Part shown: positions 32,114 through 41,442 of the stretch, in pieces
How positions within the stretch are numbered: position 1 is the stretch's first letter
Layout of the letters: every line of letters begins with the position of its first letter
From: Variovorax paradoxus
GTDB taxonomy: Bacteria; Pseudomonadota; Gammaproteobacteria; Burkholderiales; Burkholderiaceae_C
Assembly (NCBI RefSeq): GCF_030815855.1
Contig: NZ_JAUSXG010000001.1
Coordinates: 2,108,001 to 2,172,000 of the forward strand
DNA: 64,000 nucleotides
Reading direction: 5' to 3'
Notes under the pieces: model-generated
What the model was told of the DNA's origin: nothing
Database searches by the model: none
Seen by the model: the letters and a program-made list of their open reading frames with translations, nothing else
Position numbers and translations under genes: made by a program

Positions 32114-32676
32114 CGGCGGCTCATTGGCTTGGAAGTGATGAGCCGCGTACCGGCCCAGGCGTCGTGCCAGAACTGGCGCTCGGGGTGGAAGCGCGCCAGC
32201 AAGACCCAGACGGCGACCCATCCGAAGATCAGCACCGTCGATTCTCCGCCCGACAGCTTGAAAGGAGCAATGGCGGCCAAAGGCGGCAGAAACCAGACCC
32301 AGCTCAGCAGGTAGCGTACGAGGGCGCGGCGTTGGCTGATGGGTCGGCCGTGCAGGTCGACGATGCGGATGTTCCAGGTTTTCATGGCCAGCGTCTGTCC
32401 TCGGGCCCAGAACCACACGAAATAGACGCCGAACACCACGAACAAGAACGCCTGGAGCAGGTGGCGGCGGGAATCCATGGCGTCCCGCATCTGGCCGAGC
32501 GTGCTGAACAGCCAGCCCGCAACGAACACCACGGCAAACAGCAGCATGCCTTCATAGAGCCAACAGGCCATTCGCCGCCACAGGCCGGGGACTATTGAAA
32601 GAGGAGCGCTGGTCGAAGAGTCTGCGGGGGAGGAAGGGGAATTCGATTCCGAAACTTCGGGGGACGGTGAAGCCAT
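32110..32676 (-). CDS. RDD family membrane protein
   Basis: A 188-residue protein with a polar Ser/Pro-rich start, then the RDD domain: WRRMACWLYEGMLLFAV, a second helix around residues 72-90, and the third around 125-160. The family is of largely unknown, possibly transport, function. The Arg-Asp-Asp core is degenerate (RRMACWLYE). It overlaps dgkA by ATGA and follows the DUF3106 gene by 11 bases. Confidence 0.82.
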   Translation of the reverse strand: MASPSPEVSESNSPSSPADSSTSAPLSIVPGLWRRMACWLYEGMLLFAVVFVAGWLFSTLGQMRDAMDSRRHLLQAFLFVVFGVYFVWFWARGQTLAMKTWNIRIVDLHGRPISQRRALVRYLLSWVWFLPPLAAIAPFKLSGGESTVLIFGWVAVWVLLARFHPERQFWHDAWAGTRLITSKPMSRR

Positions 32677-32687
32677 CGAAATCTTGT

Positions 32688-33524
32688 TCAGGGGGGCGTG
32701 GGCGAAGGCGTCGGCACCTGCGCTTCGGGCGGAACCGTGGGAGAAGACCCACCGGAAGCGGGCGAAGGGCCGGACACGCTGCCCGGAATCCGTTCGGGGG
32801 GCGACGCCACCATGATGGCCGCGGGTGCCGCGGCCGGTGCTGCCGCCGAGGCAGGCGGCGCGAGAAGAATGCGCGGCGTGTGTTGCCCGGCCGGAGTCAC
32901 GGCCGGAACCGTGACCAGTTTTTGAGCGGGAACCGGGCGCACCGGAACGGCGGCGCCGCGCGGTTTAGCGGGGGCGCGCTCCGCAAGCCGGCGTTTTTCT
33001 TCTTCGCTCAGTGCCTGGTACTGCTCCCATTTGGCCTTGCGCTCATCCGCAGGCACGCGCTTCACTTCGGCGAAGTTGAGGCGCGCCTGGGCCCGCTGCT
33101 GGTTGCTCAGCGCGGCCCATTCGATCATGCGGCTGTGCAGGGTGGTCTGGTCATCGGCCGACATGTTCGCGTAATTGCGCGACAGTGCGAGCCATTTGCG
33201 CTTGTGCCCTGTGTTCAGCGTGTGCCAATGTGCCGCGAGCGGCTGCAGCGCCTGTTGCTGCTCGGCGGTGAGCTCGCTCCAGTACGGCTTGGTGGCCGAC
33301 ACCGCCTTCGAGGCGGAAGAGGAAGAGGGCGAGACGGAGGCCGGTGCAGCTTGCGCGGTATCGGCAGCAGACCTGAGCGGCTCGGAGCGCGATTGAGCGT
33401 GGGCTCCCGCCTGCGTCAGTCCGAAAACCGCCGCGGCGAGTGCACCCGCCCAAATGAGTGCGCCCGACGTTTGCGGGCGCATCGGGCGGGGCGTGGCGGT
33501 GCTGGAAACGGAAAGGGGTCGCAT
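32688..33524 (-). CDS. DUF3106 domain protein, exported
   Basis: A 278-residue protein with an N-terminal signal-like segment (LIWAGALAAAVFGLTQAGAHAQ), a Ser-rich stretch, then a DUF3106 core: SELTAEQQQALQPLAAHW, followed by TTLHSRMIEWAALSNQQRAQAR. The C-terminal third is Pro/Ala-rich low complexity. The core has repeated W/Q-rich helices. Function unknown. It follows the DUF3619 gene and precedes the RDD gene, all on one transcript. Confidence 0.82.
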   Translation of the reverse strand: MRPLSVSSTATPRPMRPQTSGALIWAGALAAAVFGLTQAGAHAQSRSEPLRSAADTAQAAPASVSPSSSSASKAVSATKPYWSELTAEQQQALQPLAAHWHTLNTGHKRKWLALSRNYANMSADDQTTLHSRMIEWAALSNQQRAQARLNFAEVKRVPADERKAKWEQYQALSEEEKRRLAERAPAKPRGAAVPVRPVPAQKLVTVPAVTPAGQHTPRILLAPPASAAAPAAAPAAIMVASPPERIPGSVSGPSPASGGSSPTVPPEAQVPTPSPTPP

Positions 33525-33542
33525 TCGTTCGTTCGGCGAGAC

Positions 33543-33965
33543 TCAGTCGGACGCGCCGTCCGATTTGAGAAACTGGGCGAACCCGGGGTCGGTGTAGGCC
33601 GCTGGAGGCAGGTCGCCGGTCAGCAGGGCGGAATCGACCTCCGCAAGTTCGCTCGCGCGGTCTTCGTCCTGCATGACGCTGATGGTGATCAGGCCGGCAA
33701 CCAGCGCGATCAGAGGCACCACCGAACCGATGCGGGTCCACCAGCCGCCACCCATCGCGGCCACGTTGCCGGACTGCATGACGGCCGATGCCGTACGCAA
33801 CTGGGGGGCCTGCTTGCGCATCGCAACAGCTTGCGCCCGCGCCACGCGCAGCCGCTCGCCGATGTCATGCGGCAGCTCCTGGTTGCCGGCGGACAGCCGC
33901 GCAGCCACACGCTGGCCGAATTGATCTTCGGCAGCGAAAGAAGAGGTTGGAACCTTAGTGCTCAT
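33543..33965 (-). CDS. DUF3619 family protein
   Basis: A 140-residue protein with a charged N-terminal half (FGQRVAARLSAGNQELPHDIGERL) and one membrane helix near residues 88-105 (RIGSVVPLIALVAGLITI). The soluble end is acidic. Its start overlaps the sigma factor stop (ATGA), so it is the second gene. The arrangement, sigma factor then single-pass membrane protein, resembles anti-sigma factors, but no anti-sigma motif is visible. The role is inference only. Confidence 0.82.
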   Translation of the reverse strand: MSTKVPTSSFAAEDQFGQRVAARLSAGNQELPHDIGERLRVARAQAVAMRKQAPQLRTASAVMQSGNVAAMGGGWWTRIGSVVPLIALVAGLITISVMQDEDRASELAEVDSALLTGDLPPAAYTDPGFAQFLKSDGASD

Positions 33966-34528
33966 AGCGAAATTCCCTTGGCCTTTAGCGCCTTGCTCAA
34001 GGCGTGCACGGCTCGCGAACAATGGGTTTTGACGCTGCCTTCGGAGCAGCCCATTGCAGCGGCCGTCTCCGCCACATCCATTTCTTCCCAGTAACGCATC
34101 AGGAAAGCCTCGCGTTGACGGCCCGGCAAAGCTGCGATCTGTTCTTCGATCTCGTGGAACACCTGGGCGCGGCGGGTCGTGTCTTCGGCGCTCTCCGTTT
34201 CTCTGGAGTCGGTTGGAGAGACGAAGTTCTCCAGAAGATCGAAATCTCCGTCGTCGCCGGCGGCTTCGAAGTCGCCCAGGTTCGAAAACAGGGCGCGTCG
34301 GGTTTTCTGCCGGCGGAACCAGTCGAGGGTGCAATTCGACAGAATGCGTTGGAACAGCATCGGCAGTTCAGCCGTCGGCTTGTCGCCGTAATGCTGAGCC
34401 AGCTTCATCATGCTGTCCTGCACGATGTCGAGTGCCGCTTCCTCGTCCCGCACGTGGTAGACCGAGCGTTTGAAAGCGCGTCGTTCGACGCTCTTCAGAA
34501 AGTCGGAAAGTTCTTGTTCAGTGGCCAA
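33962..34528 (-). CDS. RNA polymerase sigma factor, ECF type
   Basis: A sigma factor of about 188 residues. Region 2 is seen in DEEAALDIVQDSMMKLAQ with FRRILSNCTLDWFRRQKTRR-like conserved text (FQRILSNCTLDWFRRQ), and region 4 in LPGRQREAFLMRYWEEMDVAETAAAMGCSEGSVKTHCSRA. It ends KALKAKGISL. The TTG at 34528 (LATEQELSDF) gives the expected N-terminus but lacks a clear ribosome site; an ATG 96 bases upstream in frame is a longer option. First gene of the operon to dgkA. Confidence 0.9.
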   Translation of the reverse strand: MATEQELSDFLKSVERRAFKRSVYHVRDEEAALDIVQDSMMKLAQHYGDKPTAELPMLFQRILSNCTLDWFRRQKTRRALFSNLGDFEAAGDDGDFDLLENFVSPTDSRETESAEDTTRRAQVFHEIEEQIAALPGRQREAFLMRYWEEMDVAETAAAMGCSEGSVKTHCSRAVHALSKALKAKGISL

Positions 34529-34811
34529 GCGAGAGGGGGCGCCGCAGGCACCGCATGGGGAACGGATGTCTGTGAAGCGCTGATGTTTTTCGTTGGGGAT
34601 TATGCCTCCCTGGCTTTTGGGCACGGTTTTTACGGGGCAGCCGCCCCATCGGTGTCATAATCCGAGTTGCAAGTCAAAAGGCAAACGGGTCAAGGTCCGG
34701 CGGAAAATCAGTCCGCTCATGGCTATGGCCTCAAGTCCTGGCGCGGCCCCACAAGGGCTGGCAAGGGGCACCCAAGGTTTTTCGTTCCCGAAAAAACTCC
34801 AAAGGTTGATC

Positions 34812-36596
34812 ATGGAAATCTCGAAGGCGGAACTCGCTTCCGCGGCAGCCGCGTCCTCAGGCGCCGGCAATCAAACGCAAGAACTCATGGGCGCTGAAGT
34901 GCTGGTCAAGGCACTGCAGGCCGAAGGCGTCCAGTACATCTGGGGTTACCCAGGCGGCGCGGTTCTGTACATCTACGACGCGTTCTACAAGCAAGACACC
35001 ATCCAGCACGTGCTGGTACGCCACGAGCAGGCCGCCGTCCACGCGGCCGATGGCTATGCGCGCGCCACGGGCGAAGTTGGCGTGGCGCTGGTGACGTCGG
35101 GCCCGGGCCTGACGAATGCGGTGACCGGTATTGCCACGGCGTACATGGACTCGATCCCGATGGTGATCATCTCGGGCCAGGTACCCACCGCCGCGATCGG
35201 CCTCGACGCCTTCCAGGAATGCGACACCGTCGGCATCACGCGCCCGATCGTGAAGCACAACTTCCTCGTCAAGGATCCCAAGGATCTGGCGATGACGATC
35301 AAAAAGGCCTTCCACATCGCACGCAGCGGCCGTCCGGGTCCGGTGGTGGTGGACGTGCCCAAGGACGTCTCTTTCAAGAAGACCCCGTACGCCGGCTATC
35401 CCGACAAGGTCGAGATGCGCTCGTACAACCCGGTGCGCAAGGGCCACGGCGGGCAGATCCGCAAGGCGCTGCAGCTGCTGCTGACCGCCAGGCGCCCGTA
35501 CATCTATACGGGCGGCGGCGTGCTGCTGGGCAACGCCACCAATGAACTGCGCACGCTGGTCGACATGCTCGGCTACCCGGTCACCAACACGCTGATGGGC
35601 CTGGGCGCCTATCCGGCGAGCGACCGCAAGTTCCTGGGCATGCTGGGCATGCACGGCACCATCGAAGCCAACAACGCCATGCAGAACTGCGACGTGCTGC
35701 TGGCCGTGGGCGCGCGCTTCGACGACCGCGTGATCGGCAACCCGAAGCACTTCGCGCAGAACGAACGCAAGATCATCCATATCGACATCGACCCGTCGAG
35801 CATCTCCAAGCGCGTGAAGGTCGACATTCCGATCGTCGGCGACGTGAAGGACGTGCTCACCGAACTGATCTCGATGATCCGCGAAAGCAGCACCAAGCCA
35901 GACGCCGGCGCACTCTCCGACTGGTGGAAGACCATCGAGGCCTGGCGCTCGCGCGACTGCCTCAAGTACGACCGCGACAACAAGGACGTCATCAAGCCGC
36001 AGTACGTGGTTGAAACCCTCTGGAACATGACCAAGGACGCCGACACGTACATCACGTCGGACGTCGGCCAGCACCAGATGTGGGCCGCCCAGTACTACCG
36101 CTTCGACGAGCCGCGCCGCTGGATCAATTCGGGCGGCCTGGGCACCATGGGCGTGGGCATTCCGTACGCCATGGGCATCAAGCTCGCCAAGCCCGATTCG
36201 GAAGTGTTCTGCATCACGGGCGAAGGCTCTGTGCAGATGTGCATCCAGGAGCTCTCCACCTGCCTGCAGTACAACACGCCGATCAAGATCTGCTCGCTCA
36301 ACAACCGCTACCTCGGCATGGTGCGCCAGTGGCAGGAGATCGAATACTCCGGCCGCTACAGCCACAGCTACATGGATGCGCTCCCCAATTTCGTGAAGCT
36401 CGCCGAGGCCTACGGCCACGTCGGCATGCTGATCGAGCGTCCACAAGACGTGGAGCCCGCGCTGCGCGAAGCACGCAAGCTCAAGGACCGCACAGTGTTC
36501 ATGGATTTCCGCACCGATCCGACCGAGAACGTGTTCCCGATGGTCAAGGCCGGCATGGGCATTACCGAAATGCTGCTGGGTTCCGAAGATCTCTAG
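34812..36596 (+). CDS. ilvB: Acetolactate synthase large subunit
   Basis: Catalyses the first common step of valine, leucine and isoleucine synthesis: acetolactate or acetohydroxybutyrate from pyruvate. The 594-residue ThDP enzyme has the PYR domain Glu (RHEQAAVHAADGYAR), the FAD middle domain and the ThDP/Mg motif GEGSVQMCIQEL...NN. ATG at 34812 follows AAAGG by 6 bases. An in-frame upstream ATG (34719) has no such support. The 283 bases before it, up to the sigma gene, hold a CATAAT -10-like box at about 34653 and a GTTTTTCG/CGAAAAAC hairpin (34777-34797) just before the ribosome site. Confidence 0.97.
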   Translation: MEISKAELASAAAASSGAGNQTQELMGAEVLVKALQAEGVQYIWGYPGGAVLYIYDAFYKQDTIQHVLVRHEQAAVHAADGYARATGEVGVALVTSGPGLTNAVTGIATAYMDSIPMVIISGQVPTAAIGLDAFQECDTVGITRPIVKHNFLVKDPKDLAMTIKKAFHIARSGRPGPVVVDVPKDVSFKKTPYAGYPDKVEMRSYNPVRKGHGGQIRKALQLLLTARRPYIYTGGGVLLGNATNELRTLVDMLGYPVTNTLMGLGAYPASDRKFLGMLGMHGTIEANNAMQNCDVLLAVGARFDDRVIGNPKHFAQNERKIIHIDIDPSSISKRVKVDIPIVGDVKDVLTELISMIRESSTKPDAGALSDWWKTIEAWRSRDCLKYDRDNKDVIKPQYVVETLWNMTKDADTYITSDVGQHQMWAAQYYRFDEPRRWINSGGLGTMGVGIPYAMGIKLAKPDSEVFCITGEGSVQMCIQELSTCLQYNTPIKICSLNNRYLGMVRQWQEIEYSGRYSHSYMDALPNFVKLAEAYGHVGMLIERPQDVEPALREARKLKDRTVFMDFRTDPTENVFPMVKAGMGITEMLLGSEDL

Positions 36597-36728
36597 CCAG
36601 AGCGAAGCCAAAAGTTCCCGTGTCCGAAGGACCGGGTTATCGTCCAATTCTTTGACGAATCTATTGCCCGCCAAGCCCGCGCATTACCGTGCACGGGGGA
36701 GGGCGGCGAAAAGAGGAGTCGCGCAAAC

Positions 36729-37220
36729 ATGAAACACATCATTGCAGTGCTGCTGGAAAACGAGCCGGGTGCTCTTTCCCGCGTGGTGGGCCTCTTCTCG
36801 GCCCGCGGCTACAACATCGAATCGCTGACGGTCGCGCCGACCGAAGACGCGAGCCTCTCGCGCATGACCATCGTCACCGCCGGCTCCGACGAGGTGATCG
36901 AGCAGATCACCAAGCACCTGAATCGCCTGATCGAAGTGGTCAAGGTCGTCGACCTGACCGAAGGCGCCTATACCGAGCGCGAACTCATGATGGTGAAGGT
37001 GCGCGCCGTGGGCAAGGAGCGCGAGGAAATGATGCGCATGGCCGAGATTTTTCGCGGCCGCATCATCGACGTCACGGACAAGAGCTACACCATCGAACTC
37101 ACCGGCGACCACGGCAAGAACGACGCTTTCCTGGAAGCGATCGACCGCAGCGCCATCCTCGAAACCGTTCGCACGGGTGCCAGCGGCATCGGCCGCGGCG
37201 AGCGCATCCTGCGCGTATAG
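36729..37220 (+). CDS. ilvN: Acetolactate synthase small regulatory subunit
   Basis: Regulatory partner of the large subunit that confers valine feedback inhibition. The 163-residue product has the N-terminal ACT domain (VLLENEPGALSRVVGLFSARGYNIESLTV) and the C-terminal domain with FRGRIIDVTDKSYTIELTG. The length fits the IlvH/IlvN class III type, so ilvH is an equal name. GAGGAG lies 12 bases before ATG. Cotranscribed with ilvB (132-base gap without a terminator). Confidence 0.96.
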   Translation: MKHIIAVLLENEPGALSRVVGLFSARGYNIESLTVAPTEDASLSRMTIVTAGSDEVIEQITKHLNRLIEVVKVVDLTEGAYTERELMMVKVRAVGKEREEMMRMAEIFRGRIIDVTDKSYTIELTGDHGKNDAFLEAIDRSAILETVRTGASGIGRGERILRV

Positions 37221-37262
37221 GAGGTGAAAACGCCCTCCGTATCCATCCAATCAACACGAGGC

Positions 37263-38426
<1,164 letters not shown>

Positions 38427-38464
38427 TCCGCAAGCGAGTGGGTGCCGCGGCGCCCATTTCCAAG

Positions 38465-38488
38465 GGCCACCCGCTGGGTGGCCTTTTT
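38465..38488 (+). terminator. Rho-independent terminator after ilvC
   Basis: GGCCACCC (38465-38472), loop GCT, GGGTGGCC (38476-38483), then five T. An 8-bp GC-rich stem. It separates the ilvBNC transcript from pssA. A second perfect inverted repeat (GGGGCC, 6-base loop, GGCCCC, 38494-38511) lies just after it, without a T-run. Confidence 0.92.
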
Positions 38489-38606
38489 CATGAGGGGCCG
38501 AACCAGGCCCCTGAACTACACTGCGAACCCATGCGATTCACAGATCAAGAGGTTATCCAGCGGATAGCCGCTCGCGCAGTGTCCACGAGGGACGGAGGCA
38601 AACTCA

Positions 38607-39431
38607 ATGCATGACGACACGGTTCCCGACGAGGTGCCGCCGCGCAAGCGCCGTAAGGGCATCTACATCCTGCCGAACCTGTTCACGCTTGCCGCGCTGT
38701 TCGGCGGCTTCTATTCGGTCGTGATGGCCATGAACGGGCGCTTCGATCTCGCGGCGCTCGGCGTGTTCGCCGCCATGATTCTCGACAGCCTCGACGGCCG
38801 AGTGGCCCGCATGACCAACACGCAGAGCGCGTTCGGCGAGCAGATGGATTCGCTGTCCGACATGGTGTCTTTCGGCGCTGCGCCCGCGCTCATCGCGTAC
38901 GAATGGTCGCTCAAGGGCCTGGGCCGCTGGGGCTGGATTGCCGCCTTCGTGTATTGCGCCTGTGCGGCGCTGCGGCTCGCGCGCTTCAACGTCAACACCG
39001 GTGTGGTCGACAAGCGCTGGTTCCAAGGCCTTCCGTCGCCGGCTGCGGCCGCGCTGGTGGCCGGCTTCATCTGGCTCATGACCGAATGGGGCAAGCGGGG
39101 CGGCGAGGTGCTGTACCTCTCGTGGACGCAGATCACGTGGATCACCTTCGCGTTCACGCTCTATGCCGGGCTTTCGATGGTCACCAATGCGCCGTTCTAC
39201 AGCTTCAAGGACGTGCAGATGAAGAAGAGCGTGCCCTTCGTGGTGATCGTGCTGATTGCGCTCGGCATCGCGGTCATCAACATTCATCCGCCCACCGTCC
39301 TGTTCGGCCTGTTCGTGGCCTACGGCCTGAGCGGCTATGTGGTCTACGCGTGGCGCAAGGCCAAGGGCCAGCAGGCGAGTGTGATCAGCACCTCGACCGA
39401 AGAGCCGGACGAGCGGGGCTTGCATAGCTGA
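38607..39431 (+). CDS. pssA: CDP-diacylglycerol-serine O-phosphatidyltransferase
   Basis: Makes phosphatidylserine, the precursor of phosphatidylethanolamine. The 274-residue integral membrane protein has the CDP-alcohol phosphotransferase motif DSLDGRVARMTNTQSAFGEQMDSLSD, with several hydrophobic helices. ATG at 38607 has GGAGG 8 bases upstream. A 27-codon open frame (38531-38614) just before it ends over the pssA start; I cannot tell whether it is made. The leuA leader follows. Confidence 0.95.
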   Translation: MHDDTVPDEVPPRKRRKGIYILPNLFTLAALFGGFYSVVMAMNGRFDLAALGVFAAMILDSLDGRVARMTNTQSAFGEQMDSLSDMVSFGAAPALIAYEWSLKGLGRWGWIAAFVYCACAALRLARFNVNTGVVDKRWFQGLPSPAAAALVAGFIWLMTEWGKRGGEVLYLSWTQITWITFAFTLYAGLSMVTNAPFYSFKDVQMKKSVPFVVIVLIALGIAVINIHPPTVLFGLFVAYGLSGYVVYAWRKAKGQQASVISTSTEEPDERGLHS

Positions 39432-39460
39432 CCGCGGCTTGTGCTACATTCGAAACCCTC

Positions 39461-39517
39461 ATGACCAAGATTTCGCTGCTGGCCCTACTAGTCCTCCCTC
39501 ACGGGCGGAGACGGTAG
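39461..39517 (+). CDS. Leucine-rich leader peptide of leuA
   Basis: An 18-residue peptide, MTKISLLALLVLPHGRRR, with five leucine codons (CTG CTG, CTA CTA, CTC) plus Ile and Val. It ends at TAG 39515-39517. It sits in the 183-base gap between pssA and leuA, ahead of a strong intrinsic terminator. TTGCAT (39420-39425) and TACATT (39445-39450) could be a promoter, with the ATG close to the start of the RNA. Codons 14-16 (bases ACGGGC, 39501-39506) can pair with the terminator's 5' arm, so a ribosome stalled on Leu codons would favour read-through. Confidence 0.75.
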   Translation: MTKISLLALLVLPHGRRR

Positions 39518-39538
39518 CGCACGCGCAAATCCCTCACC

Positions 39539-39575
39539 ACGGCCCGTTCGCACCAGCAACGGGCCGTTTGTTTTT
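39539..39575 (+). terminator. leuA attenuator terminator
   Basis: ACGGCCCGTT (39539-39548), 9-base loop, AACGGGCCGT (39558-39567), then TTTGTTTTT. A 10-bp stem. It lies 22 bases after the leader peptide stop and 40 before leuA, in the classic position of an attenuator. GCCCGT in its left arm can pair instead with ACGGGC inside the leader coding region, an antiterminator. Confidence 0.88.
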
Positions 39576-39614
39576 GGGGTTGCTGGTTGATTACCAACCA
39601 TCCAGAGAATCGAC

Positions 39615-41318
39615 ATGCTCAAGCAACCTCAAGCCAAATACCGCGCATTCGCCCCGATCGGCCTCAAGGACCGCACCTGGCCCGATGCCGTGCTGACCAA
39701 GGCCCCGATCTGGCTGTCGACCGACCTGCGTGATGGCAACCAGGCGCTGGTCGAGCCCATGGACATCGCGCGCAAGATGCGCATGTTCGAGACGCTCGTG
39801 GCCATCGGCTTCAAGGAAATCGAAGTCGGCTTTCCCTCCGCCTCGCAAATCGAATTCGACTTCGTGCGCAAGCTGATCGAGGAAGACCGCATTCCCGACG
39901 ACGTGACGATCCAGGTGCTGACGCAGGCGCGCGACCACCTCATTGCGCGCACCTTCGAGTCGCTGCAAGGTGCGCCGCGCGCCATCGTTCACCTCTACAA
40001 CGCGGTGGCTCCGGTGATGCGCCGCGTGGTGCTCGGCATGGACGAAGACCAGATCGTCGAGCTCGCCAGCAGCCATGCGCGCATGTTCAACGACTTCGCC
40101 GCGAAGCAGCCGGCCACGCAGTGGACCTTCCAGTACTCGCCCGAAATGTTCTCGGGCACCGATGTCGTGTTCTCCAAGCGCGTGGTCGACGCGGTGACCG
40201 AAGTCTGGGCGCCGACGCCCGACCACAAGTGCATCGTCAACCTGCCCACGACAGTCGAGCATTCCACGCCGAACATCTTTGCCGACATGATCGAATGGAT
40301 GCACCGCAACCTTGCGCGGCGCGATTCCATCGTGCTGTGCGTGCACCCGCACAACGACCGCGGCACCGGCACCGCCGCCGGCGAGCTGGCGTTGATGGCG
40401 GGCGCCGAGCGCATCGAAGGCTGTCTCTTCGGCAACGGCGAGCGCACCGGCAACCTCGACCTCGTGAACGTCGCTCTCAACCTCTACACGCAGGGTGTTT
40501 CGCCCGAGCTCGATTTCTCGAACATCGACGAGATCCGCGCAACCGTCGAGCATTGCAACCAGATCCCCGTGCACCCGCGCCATCCGTATGTCGGCGACCT
40601 CGTCTACACCTCGTTCTCGGGCTCGCACCAGGACGCGATCAAGAAGGCCTTTGCCGCGCGCAAGGAAGGCGAGATCTGGGACATGCCGTACCTGCCCATC
40701 GATCCGAAGGACGTGGGCCGCAGCTACGAGGCCGTGATCCGCGTCAACAGCCAGTCCGGCAAGGGCGGCATGGCCTACCTGCTCGAAAGCGAATACGGCC
40801 TCGAGATGCCGCGCCGCCTGCAGATGGAGTTCATGCAAACCGTGCAGCGCGTGATGGACGTTGCCGGCAAGGAACTCACCGCCGCCGATCTCTGGGAGCT
40901 GTTCGTGCGTGAATACGGCCTCGAAGCCGCGCATTCGTTGCAGCACCGCGTCATCGAGGAAGAAGGCGAGGGCGCCAACGCCTCCGTCGTGCTGCGCGGC
41001 GACCTGCCATGGGACGGCGAAATTCGCGCCATCGAAGGCCGAGGCAACGGGCCGATCGACGCTTTCACGCAAGCGCTGAGCAAGGCCACCGGCCATACCG
41101 TGCGCGTGATGGACTACCACCAGCACGCGATCGGCGCCGGTGCCGATGCCAAGTCGGTTGCGTACCTCGAACTGCGCGTGGACGAAGCCCAGACGCTGTT
41201 CGGCGTGGGCATCGACGCGAACGTGGTCTCGGCATCGCTCAAGGCCATTGTCTCGGGCGTGCAGCGCGCGCGTGGCCGGGGCGCGCACAGCGCACAATCG
41301 GTGGTTGAACTCGCCTGA
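39615..41318 (+). CDS. leuA: 2-isopropylmalate synthase, long (Mycobacterium/actinobacterial) type
   Basis: Commits carbon to leucine: condenses acetyl-CoA with 2-ketoisovalerate. The 567-residue enzyme has the DRDGNQ-like start ([15 protein letters not shown]), the metal ligand motif [13 protein letters not shown], and [11 protein letters not shown]. It is the LeuA2 subfamily seen in M. tuberculosis, with a C-terminal LeuA dimer regulatory domain near residues 420-560. It is controlled by the upstream leader/attenuator. A second, unrelated-length leuA follows. Confidence 0.95.
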   Translation: MLKQPQAKYRAFAPIGLKDRTWPDAVLTKAPIWLSTDLRDGNQALVEPMDIARKMRMFETLVAIGFKEIEVGFPSASQIEFDFVRKLIEEDRIPDDVTIQVLTQARDHLIARTFESLQGAPRAIVHLYNAVAPVMRRVVLGMDEDQIVELASSHARMFNDFAAKQPATQWTFQYSPEMFSGTDVVFSKRVVDAVTEVWAPTPDHKCIVNLPTTVEHSTPNIFADMIEWMHRNLARRDSIVLCVHPHNDRGTGTAAGELALMAGAERIEGCLFGNGERTGNLDLVNVALNLYTQGVSPELDFSNIDEIRATVEHCNQIPVHPRHPYVGDLVYTSFSGSHQDAIKKAFAARKEGEIWDMPYLPIDPKDVGRSYEAVIRVNSQSGKGGMAYLLESEYGLEMPRRLQMEFMQTVQRVMDVAGKELTAADLWELFVREYGLEAAHSLQHRVIEEEGEGANASVVLRGDLPWDGEIRAIEGRGNGPIDAFTQALSKATGHTVRVMDYHQHAIGAGADAKSVAYLELRVDEAQTLFGVGIDANVVSASLKAIVSGVQRARGRGAHSAQSVVELA

Positions 41319-41324
41319 AGACAT

Positions 41325-41410
41325 GACCCCCACGCTCTCGCACTGCGTGTCGTCGCTGCCCCCCAAGGGGGCCGCAGGCCGCCTTGGGAGCGGCCCCGCG
41401 TCGGCCTGAT
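41325..41410. repeat. Candidate dispersed palindromic intergenic repeat
   Basis: The gap between the two leuA genes holds a block with two inverted repeats: GCCCCC-CAA-GGGGGC (41358-41372) and a longer GC-rich arm around GGCCGC...GCGGCC. Text of the form CCCCCACGCTCTCGCACT...TCGTCGCTGCCCCCCAAGGGGGC looks like the repeat I associate with Comamonadaceae intergenic regions. That recognition is from memory and not checked. It is not part of a gene. Confidence 0.45.
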
Positions 41411-41442
41411 CGACGGCTGAATAAAACCCAAGGAAATCCACG

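Noticed and set aside
34719..34811. N-terminal extension of IlvB from an upstream ATG
   Set aside because: No ribosome site precedes it, while AAAGG is well placed before ATG 34812. The extra residues are low-complexity.
38494..38511. Inverted repeat GGGGCC-N6-GGCCCC before pssA as a terminator
   Set aside because: No T-run follows on either strand. It may be part of the pssA leader.
38531..38614. A 27-codon open frame just before pssA
   Set aside because: No ribosome site and no recognisable motif. It could be a leader, but nothing more supports it.
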